A DNA stretch of 64,000 nucleotides from Nocardia fusca NBRC 14340 (GTDB lineage: Bacteria > Actinomycetota > Actinomycetes > Mycobacteriales > Mycobacteriaceae), in NCBI RefSeq assembly GCF_001618425.1, contig NZ_BDCU01000008.1, forward strand, positions 124,001 to 188,000. Reading direction: 5' to 3'. A program made the position numbers and the translations under genes. This document shows, one piece after another, positions 1 to 7,983 of this stretch; position 1 is the stretch's first letter; each line of letters begins with the position of its first letter. The notes below the pieces were generated by a model, which saw only the letters and a program-made list of their open reading frames with translations, was not told the DNA's origin and made no database searches.

Positions 1-117
1 GTTGATGTGGAGTGCTTGCGATCCCCGGTGACGACGGTCGCGGCGCGGGGAGTCCGACGACTCGGCAACGCGATCTACACCGCGAGCGGTGACCGCTCGG
101 ACGACGGCACAACTTCC

Positions 118-714
118 TCAGTCCCGAGACTCTGCTCGAAGCCGATCGACCGCGGTGACGAAGTCCGGGTGCGCCGACACGATCAACTGCTCGGTCGAAT
201 CGGTCAACCAGACATCCGCGAAGTAATCGGACCGCATCCAGGCGACCACGCCGACAGCCAGCGCGATGGGGAAGCATCCGGGCACGGCGGCGAACCCCAG
301 GGGCACATAGAGCTGCTCGACCCCGAAAAGGACCGCGGCTACCAGCGCCCCGATCGTCACTACGACGGCCGACAGCATCAGCAGCGCAATCCGCTGGAAC
401 CGACGGACCTCGGCCAGGCAGTATTCACAGGCCGGGCATTCGAATCGGAGGCGGGCCTGTACCCCGTAGTTCTCCTGAGGTTTCCAGGGCAGCCTGATCG
501 ATCCGAGGAAAACCCGCATAGTCGGAATCTCCGACCCCGGCTGTCCCATGGAATTCACTACGAAAGGCCGACTCTCGATGGATGGCAGGCCGTGTTCACT
601 GCACACATCGGGTAGGGACTCGGCGAGTTTCAGTTCGAGCGGTGCGGTGGAGAGAATCGGGACACGGTCCGGGTCCGATTCCGTATCGAAGAGCACTTTC
701 TTCCGCCCGGTCAC
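118..714 (-). CDS. Two-TM membrane protein with Cys cluster, unknown function
   Basis: 198-residue protein of no family I recognise. The N-terminal half is soluble and carries C38 and H41 and then a CPACEYC cluster (C93, C96, C99), which together could bind a metal. Two hydrophobic segments follow at about 109-130 and 136-160, and a short polar tail. Its GTG start overlaps the stop of the upstream gene (GTGA), so it is probably translationally coupled and is the last gene of a four-gene operon whose first genes look like type VII secretion substrates. A role at the membrane in that operon is inferred only from position. The 117 bases downstream to the window edge show no gene. Confidence 0.75.
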   Translation of the reverse strand: MTGRKKVLFDTESDPDRVPILSTAPLELKLAESLPDVCSEHGLPSIESRPFVVNSMGQPGSEIPTMRVFLGSIRLPWKPQENYGVQARLRFECPACEYCLAEVRRFQRIALLMLSAVVVTIGALVAAVLFGVEQLYVPLGFAAVPGCFPIALAVGVVAWMRSDYFADVWLTDSTEQLIVSAHPDFVTAVDRLRAESRD

Positions 715-1244
715 CGCATCCAGCCGTTCTGCCAGCGATCACGGAAGTAGAGGTCGTCCTCATCTGGTTCATCGGGGGTGACGACCTCGTCGCGATAGGA
801 CCTGCGTCCCCCCGGCCGTGCGCTTCCCACTGGGGACGCGGGCGGTTGCGGCGCTACCTGTGGTGGTTGCGGCGCTACCTGTGGTGGTTGCGGCGCTACC
901 TGTGACGGCTCGGCCGACGGTACCGGGCCGGACCACGTCGACGGCTGATCGCGGAGCTGGTCGAGCTGTCGTTGTCCCTGGGCCGCGAGCCGCTGCCGTT
1001 CCTCCTCGGGCATCTCCGCGAACTGCTGCATCGCCGCGGGCATGGTCTGATCGAGAACCACGTTGAATGCGTCGCTGTGCATCAACTCCCGGGCGCTGGC
1101 CCGGCCGTCGAGGATGGCACGGATCTGGTCTTTCAGCCGCGGGTCGGTGGTACCCGCCATGATGACCTCGAGCGCCTTCGAGAGTTGACGCGAAACCCCG
1201 ATATCACCACGCGCGAGGTCGTGCACCGGCTCTGGTGAACTCAC
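711..1244 (-). CDS. Proline-rich protein of a T7SS-type operon
   Basis: 177-residue soluble protein. Residues 1-95 are predicted mostly helical; residues ~100-145 are Pro/Gln/Ala-rich and contain a heptapeptide VAPQPPQ repeated about three times; the tail is acidic, then basic. No membrane segment or signal peptide is seen. The GTG start lies one base after the stop of the upstream gene, and its stop overlaps the next start, so it sits inside a tightly coupled operon. Proline-rich linkers of this sort occur in proteins of ESX-associated loci, but the family is not identified and the function is unknown. Confidence 0.75.
   Translation of the reverse strand: MSSPEPVHDLARGDIGVSRQLSKALEVIMAGTTDPRLKDQIRAILDGRASARELMHSDAFNVVLDQTMPAAMQQFAEMPEEERQRLAAQGQRQLDQLRDQPSTWSGPVPSAEPSQVAPQPPQVAPQPPQVAPQPPASPVGSARPGGRRSYRDEVVTPDEPDEDDLYFRDRWQNGWMR
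844..906. repeat. 21-bp tandem repeat, three copies
   Basis: Three near-identical 21-bp units at 844, 865 and 886 lie inside the proline-rich gene. Because the period is a multiple of three they encode repeated VAPQPPQ heptapeptides, and copy number could change without a frameshift. Confidence 0.9.
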
Positions 1245-1245
1245 T

Positions 1246-1971
1246 TCAGGCCCCCGGATGGTCGTAGGAGTTCTGCGGCAGTGTGGGCAGATCGCCGGAT
1301 TGGATCGTGCCCAGGCCCGCGTAGATGAGCCCGGCCGTCCCTTCCAGGCCGATATAGAGGGCGGACAGTTTCGAGACCATCATGTTGAATTCCGCGATCG
1401 CCCTGAGAGTGGTCAGGGTAGCGGCCGCGACCAGCGCCGCAGTAGCGACGACCCCGACGCCGGTGGCCGCGGAAACCTTGACCGCAGCCCATTCGATGAT
1501 CGCGATCGCGCCGATATCCAGGAGCGTCTGTACCGAATCGCCGATCGTCTTCGCGCCGTAGTACGCGGCGTTCGCATAGTTCTTGATCTCGTCGGCAACA
1601 GCGTTCAAGGCATCGACCTGAGCCGTGACCGCGGTCGCCAACTCGGCGAAGTACGTCTGCGCGTTCGACGCCGCGTTGCCGTCCCAGGTCGGGTCGACCG
1701 CCTCGGCCGCTTTCTCCACCTCGGCGGCGAAGCCGGTGTTGTATGCCGCGAGATTCTCGACAGCCACGCCCGCTCGCTGCAGCGCTTCCCAATCGCCGGC
1801 GATCTTCTGCGAGAACCATTCCACCGGGTCCACGCCGACAACGTTCTTGAGCCAGGTACACGCCCAGTACGTCGGTGAGATCTCGTTGGAGGTCACGAGA
1901 AACTCGAACTTGTCGTTCATCGGATCTTCGAGCGCGGGCTCGGCCAGTTTCTCGACAGGTGCGCCGGCCAT
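1246..1971 (-). CDS. Type VII secretion target-like protein (WXG-type)
   Basis: 241 residues from an ATG that overlaps the upstream stop (TGATG); a GTG one codon earlier is an alternative. The central part (about residues 60-140) is helical and alanine-rich, with a WDGNAA motif at the turn position where WXG100-type proteins carry W-x-G. The C-terminal part has long hydrophobic helices (about 150-200) that could span or insert into a membrane. Length and architecture resemble larger ESX/T7SS substrates rather than the ~100-residue EsxA class. It follows an EspC-like gene, the usual position of a secreted partner. No ESX ATPase or channel gene is in this window, so export would depend on a system encoded elsewhere. 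Confidence 0.7.
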   Translation of the reverse strand: MAGAPVEKLAEPALEDPMNDKFEFLVTSNEISPTYWACTWLKNVVGVDPVEWFSQKIAGDWEALQRAGVAVENLAAYNTGFAAEVEKAAEAVDPTWDGNAASNAQTYFAELATAVTAQVDALNAVADEIKNYANAAYYGAKTIGDSVQTLLDIGAIAIIEWAAVKVSAATGVGVVATAALVAAATLTTLRAIAEFNMMVSKLSALYIGLEGTAGLIYAGLGTIQSGDLPTLPQNSYDHPGA

Positions 1972-2297
1972 CACTTACCGGCCTCGTAGGTGCGATCCAA
2001 TGCCGCGGCATTCGCGCGATCCGTGGTGCGGTACATCTGAGCCACCGCGGCCAGTTCGGTCGCGGCGGCCGCGGACAGCCGTCCCAGCGTTTCGTAGTTC
2101 GGCTTCAATTTCGCGTGGGCCTCGCTGACGGCGCTCAGTCCGAGACGGATCAGTCCGCCGTCGCCCCATACCGTGTTGTCCACCACCAGCCATTTGTCGA
2201 TATAGGCCGTGGCGCCGGCGTTCTCGTCCGCCAGTTTCTGCAGGCTCGCCGAGAATTTGTCTACTTCGCCCGGATCGACATCGAGTTCTTCCGGCAT
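1971..2297 (-). CDS. EspC-like (DUF2580-type) T7SS-associated protein
   Basis: 108-residue, all-helical, small acidic protein without a signal peptide. The opening ELDVDPGEVDKFSASLQKLA resembles the 'V-D-P-x-x-L..A' start of EspC/DUF2580 proteins, and the C-terminal half (YETLGRLSAAAATELAAV... then MYRTTD) matches the helical end of that family, with a Y-x-x-x-D pattern reminiscent of the T7SS export signal. The open frame extends further upstream but only through the tRNA gene; the ATG at 2297 is the sensible start. First gene of the four-gene operon; the 190 bases up to the tRNA presumably hold its promoter. Confidence 0.7.
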   Translation of the reverse strand: MPEELDVDPGEVDKFSASLQKLADENAGATAYIDKWLVVDNTVWGDGGLIRLGLSAVSEAHAKLKPNYETLGRLSAAAATELAAVAQMYRTTDRANAAALDRTYEAGK

Positions 2298-2487
2298 CCG
2301 GCCCCTCCCTCCAGCGGCGCTCCCACACCGCACTCTGCAATTGGAGAAAACCATTACACAGCCCGGACGGGGGGACAACCGGCTCGCTCGGCGGCCGCAC
2401 CGCGCAGTCCCGCGCTCCTGTGCTGAGCGGGCCCGTTGCGACGGCAGGCCGAAGCCGAACGCCGGAGACAGATCGATCTGCCGATTC

Positions 2488-2575
2488 TGGCGGAGACGGA
2501 GGGATTTGAACCCCCGGTCGCTCTCACGACTCTCGCTTTCAAGGCGAGTGCATTCGGCCGCTCTGCCACGTCTCC
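2488..2575 (-). tRNA. tRNA-Ser (anticodon UGA)
   Basis: On the minus strand the acceptor stem pairs GGAGACG with CGTCTCC, the anticodon arm is CTCGC / loop CTTGAAA / GCGAG giving anticodon UGA, a long variable arm typical of class II tRNA follows, and the T-arm contains GGTTCAAATCC. The 3' CCA is encoded (2488-2490). Length is 88 nt including CCA. It reads UCA/UCN serine codons. Confidence 0.97.
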
Positions 2576-2651
2576 AGGGCCTCGATGGTAACCGATGTGA
2601 CCCGGAGCGGCCCAAAGCCGACCACCGGTCACCCGGTGGCCGACCGCGCGG

Positions 2652-3836
2652 TCACCGGGGCACGGCGAGCAGGTCGCGGGTGATACCGGAGAGGTCGGCG
2701 CAACCGGAAAGTCCCATGGCGGAATCGAAATCGGCGAGCAGCAGGCGCAGTGCGTGGCGCACCCCCGCGCTGCCGGCGATACCGAGGGCATACGCCCAGG
2801 GCCGGCCGTAACCCACCGCTTTGGCGCCGAGAGCGAGGGCGACCAGCACATCCGAGCCGGAGCGGACACCGGAGTCGAACAGCACATCGGCCCGGTCCCC
2901 CACCGCGCCGACCACCGCACCGAGTGCGTCGAGCGCGGCGATCGAATTATCGATCTGCCGGCCACCGTGGTTGCTCACCCAGACCGCGTCCGCGCCGGCG
3001 TCCACCACCAGCCGGGCATCGTCGGGATGGAGCACACCCTTCACCGCGATCGGCAGATCGGTCCATTCCCGCAGCTTGGCCAGGTCGGCGGGACGTAGCG
3101 TGTGGTTGCCGAACAGGCCGACCCAGGTGAGGATCGCCAACCGCAGCGCGTCCTCGCTCTCCTCCGGCGGCGTGGACAGCTTCGCCCGGAAAACCGGGTC
3201 GGACAGATAGTTGGCGATACCTTTGCCCAGCAGGAAGGGCAGGTGCCCCAGTTCGAGATCCCGCGGCCGCCAGCCCAGCGAGGGGGTGTCCACGGTGACC
3301 ACGATCGCCTTCGCACCGGCCCGTTGCGCGCGCTCCACGAACGAGCGCGCCAGCTCGTCGTCGGCGGGCCAGTACAGCTGATACCACCAGTCGCCGGCGA
3401 CCGCACCCACCTCCTCGATGGTCGCGGAGGACGCGGTGGACAGGACAGTACCGACACCCAGTTCCTTCGCGGCCTGCGCCACCACCACCTCGCCCTTTTC
3501 GTGCAGCAGTTCCAGCACCCCGACCGGCGAGGTGAGCACCGGGGCGGCGAGTTTGGTGCCGAGTACCTCGACCGCGGTGTCGCGCGCGCCCGGGCCACTG
3601 GTCCCGCAGAGCATGCGCGGCACGATCCGGTACCGATCGAACGCGGAGGTGTTGGCCACGGCCGTACGTTCGGTGGAGGCGCTACCGGCCACATAGGCGT
3701 AGGCGCGTGCGTCGAGCAACTCCCGGGCCCGGTCGGCGAATCCGTCCGCGGTCATCGGCAGTTCCGGGACCGTCCCGCCCATTCCCTGGAGGTAGATCTC
3801 GTTCTGGAAGTCGATGAAGCTGCTCACGGCGCTCAC
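2652..3836 (-). CDS. L-lactate 2-monooxygenase (FMN-dependent)
   Basis: 394 residues, the same length as the Mycobacterium smegmatis enzyme, and of the FMN-dependent alpha-hydroxy-acid oxidase family. Family members oxidise L-lactate; the monooxygenase branch releases acetate, CO2 and water. Visible signatures are the FMN/substrate motif SNHGGRQID with catalytic His at 290 and Arg at 293, a lysine at 266 (IAVKGVL), and the phosphate-binding region DSGVRSGSDV. The segment around 195-235 (LGHLPFLLGKGIANYLSD) matches the longer loop of lactate monooxygenases rather than glycolate oxidases. It is transcribed on its own, divergent from the quinone oxidoreductase gene. The distinction from lactate oxidase rests on overall similarity and is not certain. 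Confidence 0.88.
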   Translation of the reverse strand: MSAVSSFIDFQNEIYLQGMGGTVPELPMTADGFADRARELLDARAYAYVAGSASTERTAVANTSAFDRYRIVPRMLCGTSGPGARDTAVEVLGTKLAAPVLTSPVGVLELLHEKGEVVVAQAAKELGVGTVLSTASSATIEEVGAVAGDWWYQLYWPADDELARSFVERAQRAGAKAIVVTVDTPSLGWRPRDLELGHLPFLLGKGIANYLSDPVFRAKLSTPPEESEDALRLAILTWVGLFGNHTLRPADLAKLREWTDLPIAVKGVLHPDDARLVVDAGADAVWVSNHGGRQIDNSIAALDALGAVVGAVGDRADVLFDSGVRSGSDVLVALALGAKAVGYGRPWAYALGIAGSAGVRHALRLLLADFDSAMGLSGCADLSGITRDLLAVPR

Positions 3837-3889
3837 GGTAGCCGTGTCCGGCCAGTCGCGGGCACCCTCTCGGCAATTTCTGATGCAGT

Positions 3890-4921
3890 ATGGGTCCCGT
3901 GCGTGCGATCAACTTGAACGGATTCGGCGGCCCCGAGGTGATGGAGTGGTCCGACGCCCCGGACCCGGTACCCGGGCACGGCGAGGTACTGATCGACGTG
4001 GCGGCGGCCGGGGTCAACCGGGCCGATCTGCTGCAGCGGCGCGGCCTTTACGCGCCCCCGCCGGGCACCACCGCCGTGCCCGGACTCGAATGCTCGGGGG
4101 TGATCGCGGCCGTCGGCGAGGGGGTCCGGGACTGGTCGGCCGGCGACCGGGTGTGCGCGCTGCTGTCCGGCGGCGGGTACGCCGAGAAAGTGGTGGTCCC
4201 GGCCGGCCAGGTGCTACCGGTGCCGGACGGCCTGGATCTGGCGGCGGCCGCGGCACTGCCCGAGGTCGCGGCGACGGTCTGGTCGAATCTGGTGCTGACC
4301 GCCGGCCTGCACTCCGGGCAGTTGCTGCTGATCCACGGCGGTGGCAGCGGGATCGGCACCCACGCCATCCAGGTGGCGGACCGGCTGGGCGCCCGAGTCG
4401 CGGTGACGGCCGGGTCGGCGGCGAAGCTGGCGCGCTGCGCGGAACTGGGCGCGAGCGTGCTCATCAACTACCGGGAACACGATTTCGTCGATCTGATCCG
4501 GGCCGAGCACGGACTGGGCGGACCGGGCGCGGACATCATCCTCGACAACATGGGCGCCGCCTACCTCGGGCGCAATGTGGCGGCGCTGGCCCTGGACGGG
4601 CAGGTGCTGGTGATCGGTATGCAGGGCGGGGTGAACGCCGAACTGAATCTGGGCGAACTCATGGCCAAACGCGGGACGGTGCGCGCGACCAAACTGCGCG
4701 ACCGCCCGGCCACCGGCCGCGGCAGCAAGGCCGACATCATCGCCGAGGTACGGGCCCATGTCTGGCCGCTGCTGGAGACAGGCGCGGTCGTGCCGGTGGT
4801 CCACGCCGAGGTCCCGGTGGCCGAGGCGGCCCGGGCGCACGAACTACTCGACGACCACGACACGTTCGGCAAGGTGATCCTGCGGATCGGCAACGACGGA
4901 TCGAGTCGGCCGGGCCGATAG
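3890..4921 (+). CDS. Zinc-free quinone oxidoreductase (MDR family, PIG3/Rv3777-like)
   Basis: 343-residue NADPH:quinone oxidoreductase of the medium-chain dehydrogenase family. The N-terminal GroES-like domain (about 1-120) contains GVNRADLLQRRGLY and GLECSGVI, signatures of the PIG3/TP53I3 branch, and lacks zinc ligands. The Rossmann domain begins near 140 with IHGGGSGIGTHAIQ, the NADPH-binding motif. The gene order (this gene, then the opposed aminotransferase-like gene, then bpa) matches Rv3777-Rv3778c-Rv3780 of M. tuberculosis. The substrate is unknown. Its 3' end runs directly into a degenerate copy of the dispersed repeat. Confidence 0.88.
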   Translation: MGPVRAINLNGFGGPEVMEWSDAPDPVPGHGEVLIDVAAAGVNRADLLQRRGLYAPPPGTTAVPGLECSGVIAAVGEGVRDWSAGDRVCALLSGGGYAEKVVVPAGQVLPVPDGLDLAAAAALPEVAATVWSNLVLTAGLHSGQLLLIHGGGSGIGTHAIQVADRLGARVAVTAGSAAKLARCAELGASVLINYREHDFVDLIRAEHGLGGPGADIILDNMGAAYLGRNVAALALDGQVLVIGMQGGVNAELNLGELMAKRGTVRATKLRDRPATGRGSKADIIAEVRAHVWPLLETGAVVPVVHAEVPVAEAARAHELLDDHDTFGKVILRIGNDGSSRPGR

Positions 4922-4965
4922 ACGGAAGCGCAGCCCGACCACGGCAGGCCTGCGCTCGTGCCCGA
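4919..4965 (+). repeat. Degenerate copy (D) of the ~60-bp dispersed repeat
   Basis: The intergenic sequence after the quinone oxidoreductase stop reads GGAAGCGCAGCCCGACCACG... then ...GCGCTCGTGCCC, recognisably related to the repeat copies at 8853, 14533 and 15629 but with substitutions and a single-base insertion. It is the weakest of the four. Confidence 0.5.
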
Positions 4966-4988
4966 GGGAAGCGAGCGCGACCGGCCGG

Positions 4989-6191
4989 TCAGCCGAGCGC
5001 GGCCAGGGCCCGGCCGAGCTGATCGATCTCCCGGCGAGTCGTGTACGGCGCGAGACCTATGGTCACCGCGCCGCCCTCGTCGTTCACACCCAGTGCGTCC
5101 AGTAACCGGCTGCCGCCGTGCGAGCCCGCCAGCACAGTGATGCGCTTGTCCGCCAGTTCGGCGGCGATCTTCTCCGCCTGCATACCGTCGATGGTGAAAC
5201 TGACCGTCGGGATCCGGGTGGAGGCCCGGCCGATCACGGTGAGCCCGCCGATCTTCTCCAGGGTGCTCATCAAATGGTCGAACAGCTGGTCGTGGTAGTC
5301 CTGCAGCGAGGAGATCGACAGTTCCAGCCGTTCCCGGCGGGTGCCGCGGGCCCGTTCGTCCAGGCCGGCCAGATAGTCGATCGAGGTGGTGAGACCGGCC
5401 AGCAGCGCGTACTGGTGCCCGCCGACCTCGAGCCGCTCGGGGCCCTTGGCGTAGGGGTTCAACGCCATGGACGGGATCCGGTCCAAAAATGCCGGATCCC
5501 GGAAGACGAGCGCACCGACCTGCGGCCCGCCCCAGCTCGGCGCGCTCAACGCGACCACATCGGCGTTCAGGTCCTCGATATCGAGCAGCGCGTACGGTGC
5601 GGCGCCGACCGCGTCCGCGACCAGCAGGCCACCCACCTCGTGCACTCGTTCGGCCGCGACCCGCACCGAGGGCGCCGAGCCCACGATCGGTGAGGCGGCC
5701 GTGAGCGCGACCAGCCGCGCGGTGGGCCCGATGAGCTCCTCGAACTGCCAGGCCGGCATCTCGCAGGTCTCGATCTCCACCTCGGCCCAGCGCACATGGG
5801 CGCCGTAGCGGTTGGCGATCCGCAGCCACGGCGCCACGTTCGCCTCGTCGTCCAGCCGGGACAGCACGATCCCGGTACCCAGGCCCAGCCGGGAACTCAG
5901 GGATTCGGCGAGCCAGGCCAGCAGGACGGCGCGGTCCGGTCCCAGCACGACCCCGCTGGGATCCGCGCCGACCAGATCCGCGACGGCCACCCGGGCGCCG
6001 TGCAGCATATCGGCGCTGCGTTTGGCGGCACTGTGACGGCCGAGGTGGGAGAACGACGACGAGCGGAAACCGATGGACACCGCGCGCGAGACAGAATCCG
6101 GAACAAGCATGCCCGCCTGCGGAGCCAGGTTGATCCAGCCGTCGGCCAGGGAGGGGATCAGTCCCCGGACCCGCGCGACGTCGTAAGTCAT
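4989..6191 (-). CDS. Cysteine desulfurase-like class V aminotransferase, PLP lysine absent
   Basis: 400 residues from the ATG at 6191 (frame is open far upstream, but that part is an antisense shadow of bpa and wzm). It aligns with class V aminotransferase/cysteine desulfurase-like proteins and by position with Rv3778c. The strand ending in VADAVG supplies the Asp (D193) that normally contacts the pyridine nitrogen. Where SufS/IscS-type enzymes have S-x-H-K, this protein reads SAPSWGGPQ (216-224): the Schiff-base lysine position is Ser219 and the preceding His is Pro218. The rest of the fold, including a C-terminal small domain with GLAPYTTRREID, appears intact. It may be a non-catalytic or altered-chemistry homologue. 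It diverges from bpa. Confidence 0.8.
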   Translation of the reverse strand: MTYDVARVRGLIPSLADGWINLAPQAGMLVPDSVSRAVSIGFRSSSFSHLGRHSAAKRSADMLHGARVAVADLVGADPSGVVLGPDRAVLLAWLAESLSSRLGLGTGIVLSRLDDEANVAPWLRIANRYGAHVRWAEVEIETCEMPAWQFEELIGPTARLVALTAASPIVGSAPSVRVAAERVHEVGGLLVADAVGAAPYALLDIEDLNADVVALSAPSWGGPQVGALVFRDPAFLDRIPSMALNPYAKGPERLEVGGHQYALLAGLTTSIDYLAGLDERARGTRRERLELSISSLQDYHDQLFDHLMSTLEKIGGLTVIGRASTRIPTVSFTIDGMQAEKIAAELADKRITVLAGSHGGSRLLDALGVNDEGGAVTIGLAPYTTRREIDQLGRALAALG

Positions 6192-6293
6192 GCAGGTCAC
6201 TTTAAGGCAGGGCACATATTCCGGTAACCCTGGTACAGGGTCCACAACCCGCGTCACCACCACCGGCTTTAGCGCGTTCGGCACGGACACGAC

Positions 6294-6896
6294 ATGATGG
6301 GGACCATGACGCAATCGGATGACGCATCGGATCCCGTTGTCGTGATCGGTCCCGAGGGCCGTCCGCTGGTGCTGCCCGCGGGCGCCGGGGCGAGCGCGTC
6401 CTACCCCGGCCGGGAGGCGCCCGAGCAGGAGGGCGCCGAGCGCGACGCCTCCGAATCGCTGGCCGATATGGTCGAGCAACCGGCCAAGGTCATGCGGATC
6501 GGCACCATGATCAAACAGCTGCTCGAGGAGGTGCGGGCGGCTCCGCTCGACGACGCCAGCCGGACCCGGCTGGCCGAGATCCACAAATCCTCCATCCGCG
6601 AGCTGGAGCAGGGCCTGGCGCCGGAGCTGCGCGAGGAGCTGGAACGGCTGGCCCTGCCGTTCAGCGCGGACGCCGTCCCCTCCGACGCGGAACTGCGTAT
6701 CGCCCAGGCGCAGCTGGTGGGCTGGCTGGAAGGTCTGTTCCACGGTATCCAGACGGCTCTGTTCGCCCAGCAGATGGCCGCGCGGGCCCAGCTCGAGCAG
6801 ATGCGCCAGGGCGCCCTGCCTCCGGGTATCCATACCGCCGAGGGCCGCGGCGCGCAGCCGGGCCAGTCCATCGGAGGCACCGGGCAATACCTCTGA
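6294..6896 (+). CDS. bpa: Bacterial proteasome activator Bpa
   Basis: 201 residues, orthologous to Rv3780. Bpa forms dodecameric rings that dock on the 20S proteasome without ATP and admit unfolded proteins. The conserved helical core covers about residues 55-165 (LADMVEQPAKVMRIG... through AQMAARAQLEQMRQGALPPG), and the protein ends in GQYL, the C-terminal motif that inserts into proteasome alpha-subunit pockets. The first ~50 residues are variable and acidic. Three ATGs (6294, 6297, 6306) are possible starts; a GGGG precedes the third by three bases, so the N-terminus is uncertain. The proteasome genes are not in the window. The galactan exporter genes follow after 48 bases. Confidence 0.93.
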   Translation: MMGTMTQSDDASDPVVVIGPEGRPLVLPAGAGASASYPGREAPEQEGAERDASESLADMVEQPAKVMRIGTMIKQLLEEVRAAPLDDASRTRLAEIHKSSIRELEQGLAPELREELERLALPFSADAVPSDAELRIAQAQLVGWLEGLFHGIQTALFAQQMAARAQLEQMRQGALPPGIHTAEGRGAQPGQSIGGTGQYL

Positions 6897-6944
6897 ACGC
6901 GGTGGTATATAGCCGGCCGGTACCGCGACTCGCCGACCGAGGTA

Positions 6945-7970
6945 GTGTCGTGCACCGTGCCTGCAGCTTCCGCTCGCTCCGACCTGGTAAACCCTGTCGA
7001 TCCGGAGAGCACCGACGAGAGCCCGGTGCGCCCCGACCACGACCCCGCCGCAGATGAGAAGCCCGTGAGTTCCGAGCAGACCCCGGTCGTCGGCGCCGAT
7101 ACCGCCGTCTCCGATATCACCGAGGTGACCGCCGCGGATCCGATCGAGTCGGATTCGCAGTCCTGGTCCCGGGCCTGGCGCGATATCCGCGACGGGTTCC
7201 GGCAGCGCGAACTGTGGCTCTCGCTGGGCTGGCAGGACATCAAACAGCGCTACCGGCGGTCGGTGCTGGGTCCGTTCTGGATCACCATCGCCACCGGCGT
7301 GCAGGCCACCGCCATCGGCATCCTGTACGCCGCGCTGCTCGGTCAGCCGCTGACCGAGTATCTGCCCTATGTGGCGGTCGGCCTGATCGTGTGGAATGTC
7401 ATCAACGCCTCGATCCTCGAGGGCGCGGAAGTGTTCGTCGCCAACGAGGGCTTGATCAAACAGCTGCCGTCGGCGCTGAGCGTGCACGTGTACCGGCTGG
7501 TGTGGCGGCAGATGCTGTTCTTCGCGCACAACCTGCTGATCTACTTCGTGGTGCTGGCTCTGTTCGGTGTCTGGCGCGAGCTGCACTGGACCGTGGTCTT
7601 CGCGATACCGGCCCTGGTGCTGCTGTTCCTCAACGCGATGTGGGTCTCGGTGCTGTTCGGTATCTTCAGCACCCGCTACCGCGATATCGCGCCGATCCTG
7701 GGCAGCATGACACTGATGCTGTTCGTGCTGACGCCGGTGATGTGGAACACCAAGAGCCTGCACGAGCAGGGCGGCCAGGTCGCGGAACGGGCCCGGCTGG
7801 CCGAAGTGGTGCCCACCTACCACTATCTGGAGATCGTGCGCGCACCGCTGCTCGGCGACGACCAGAAGCTCTACCACTGGGCGATCGTCGGCGCCATCAC
7901 CGTGGTGGGCTGGATCGCGGCTGCTTTGGCAATGCGCCGGTACCGTTCGCGCGTGCCCTACTGGGTTTAG
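6945..7970 (+). CDS. wzm: ABC transporter permease Wzm (galactan export)
   Basis: 341-residue ABC-2 type membrane subunit corresponding to Rv3783. The first ~65 residues are acidic, disordered and Nocardia-specific; two in-frame GTG starts lie at 6945 and 6957, so part of this may not be translated. The conserved region starts near SWSRAWRDIRDGFRQRELW and includes the amphipathic-helix signature QDIKQRYRRSVLGPFWIT, followed by about six membrane segments. In mycobacteria Wzm and Wzt move decaprenyl-linked galactan across the plasma membrane. It lies 13 bases upstream of wzt. Confidence 0.92.
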   Translation: MSCTVPAASARSDLVNPVDPESTDESPVRPDHDPAADEKPVSSEQTPVVGADTAVSDITEVTAADPIESDSQSWSRAWRDIRDGFRQRELWLSLGWQDIKQRYRRSVLGPFWITIATGVQATAIGILYAALLGQPLTEYLPYVAVGLIVWNVINASILEGAEVFVANEGLIKQLPSALSVHVYRLVWRQMLFFAHNLLIYFVVLALFGVWRELHWTVVFAIPALVLLFLNAMWVSVLFGIFSTRYRDIAPILGSMTLMLFVLTPVMWNTKSLHEQGGQVAERARLAEVVPTYHYLEIVRAPLLGDDQKLYHWAIVGAITVVGWIAAALAMRRYRSRVPYWV

Positions 7971-7983
7971 GAGTCAGGCGATC

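Noticed and set aside
2298..2615. N-terminal extension of the EspC-like protein
   Set aside because: The open frame runs through the tRNA-Ser gene; translation from there is implausible.
4989..7877. A 962-codon open frame on the minus strand
   Set aside because: Only the part from 6191 down encodes a recognisable protein; the rest is the opposite strand of bpa and wzm and looks like low-quality His/Gln/Arg-rich shadow sequence.
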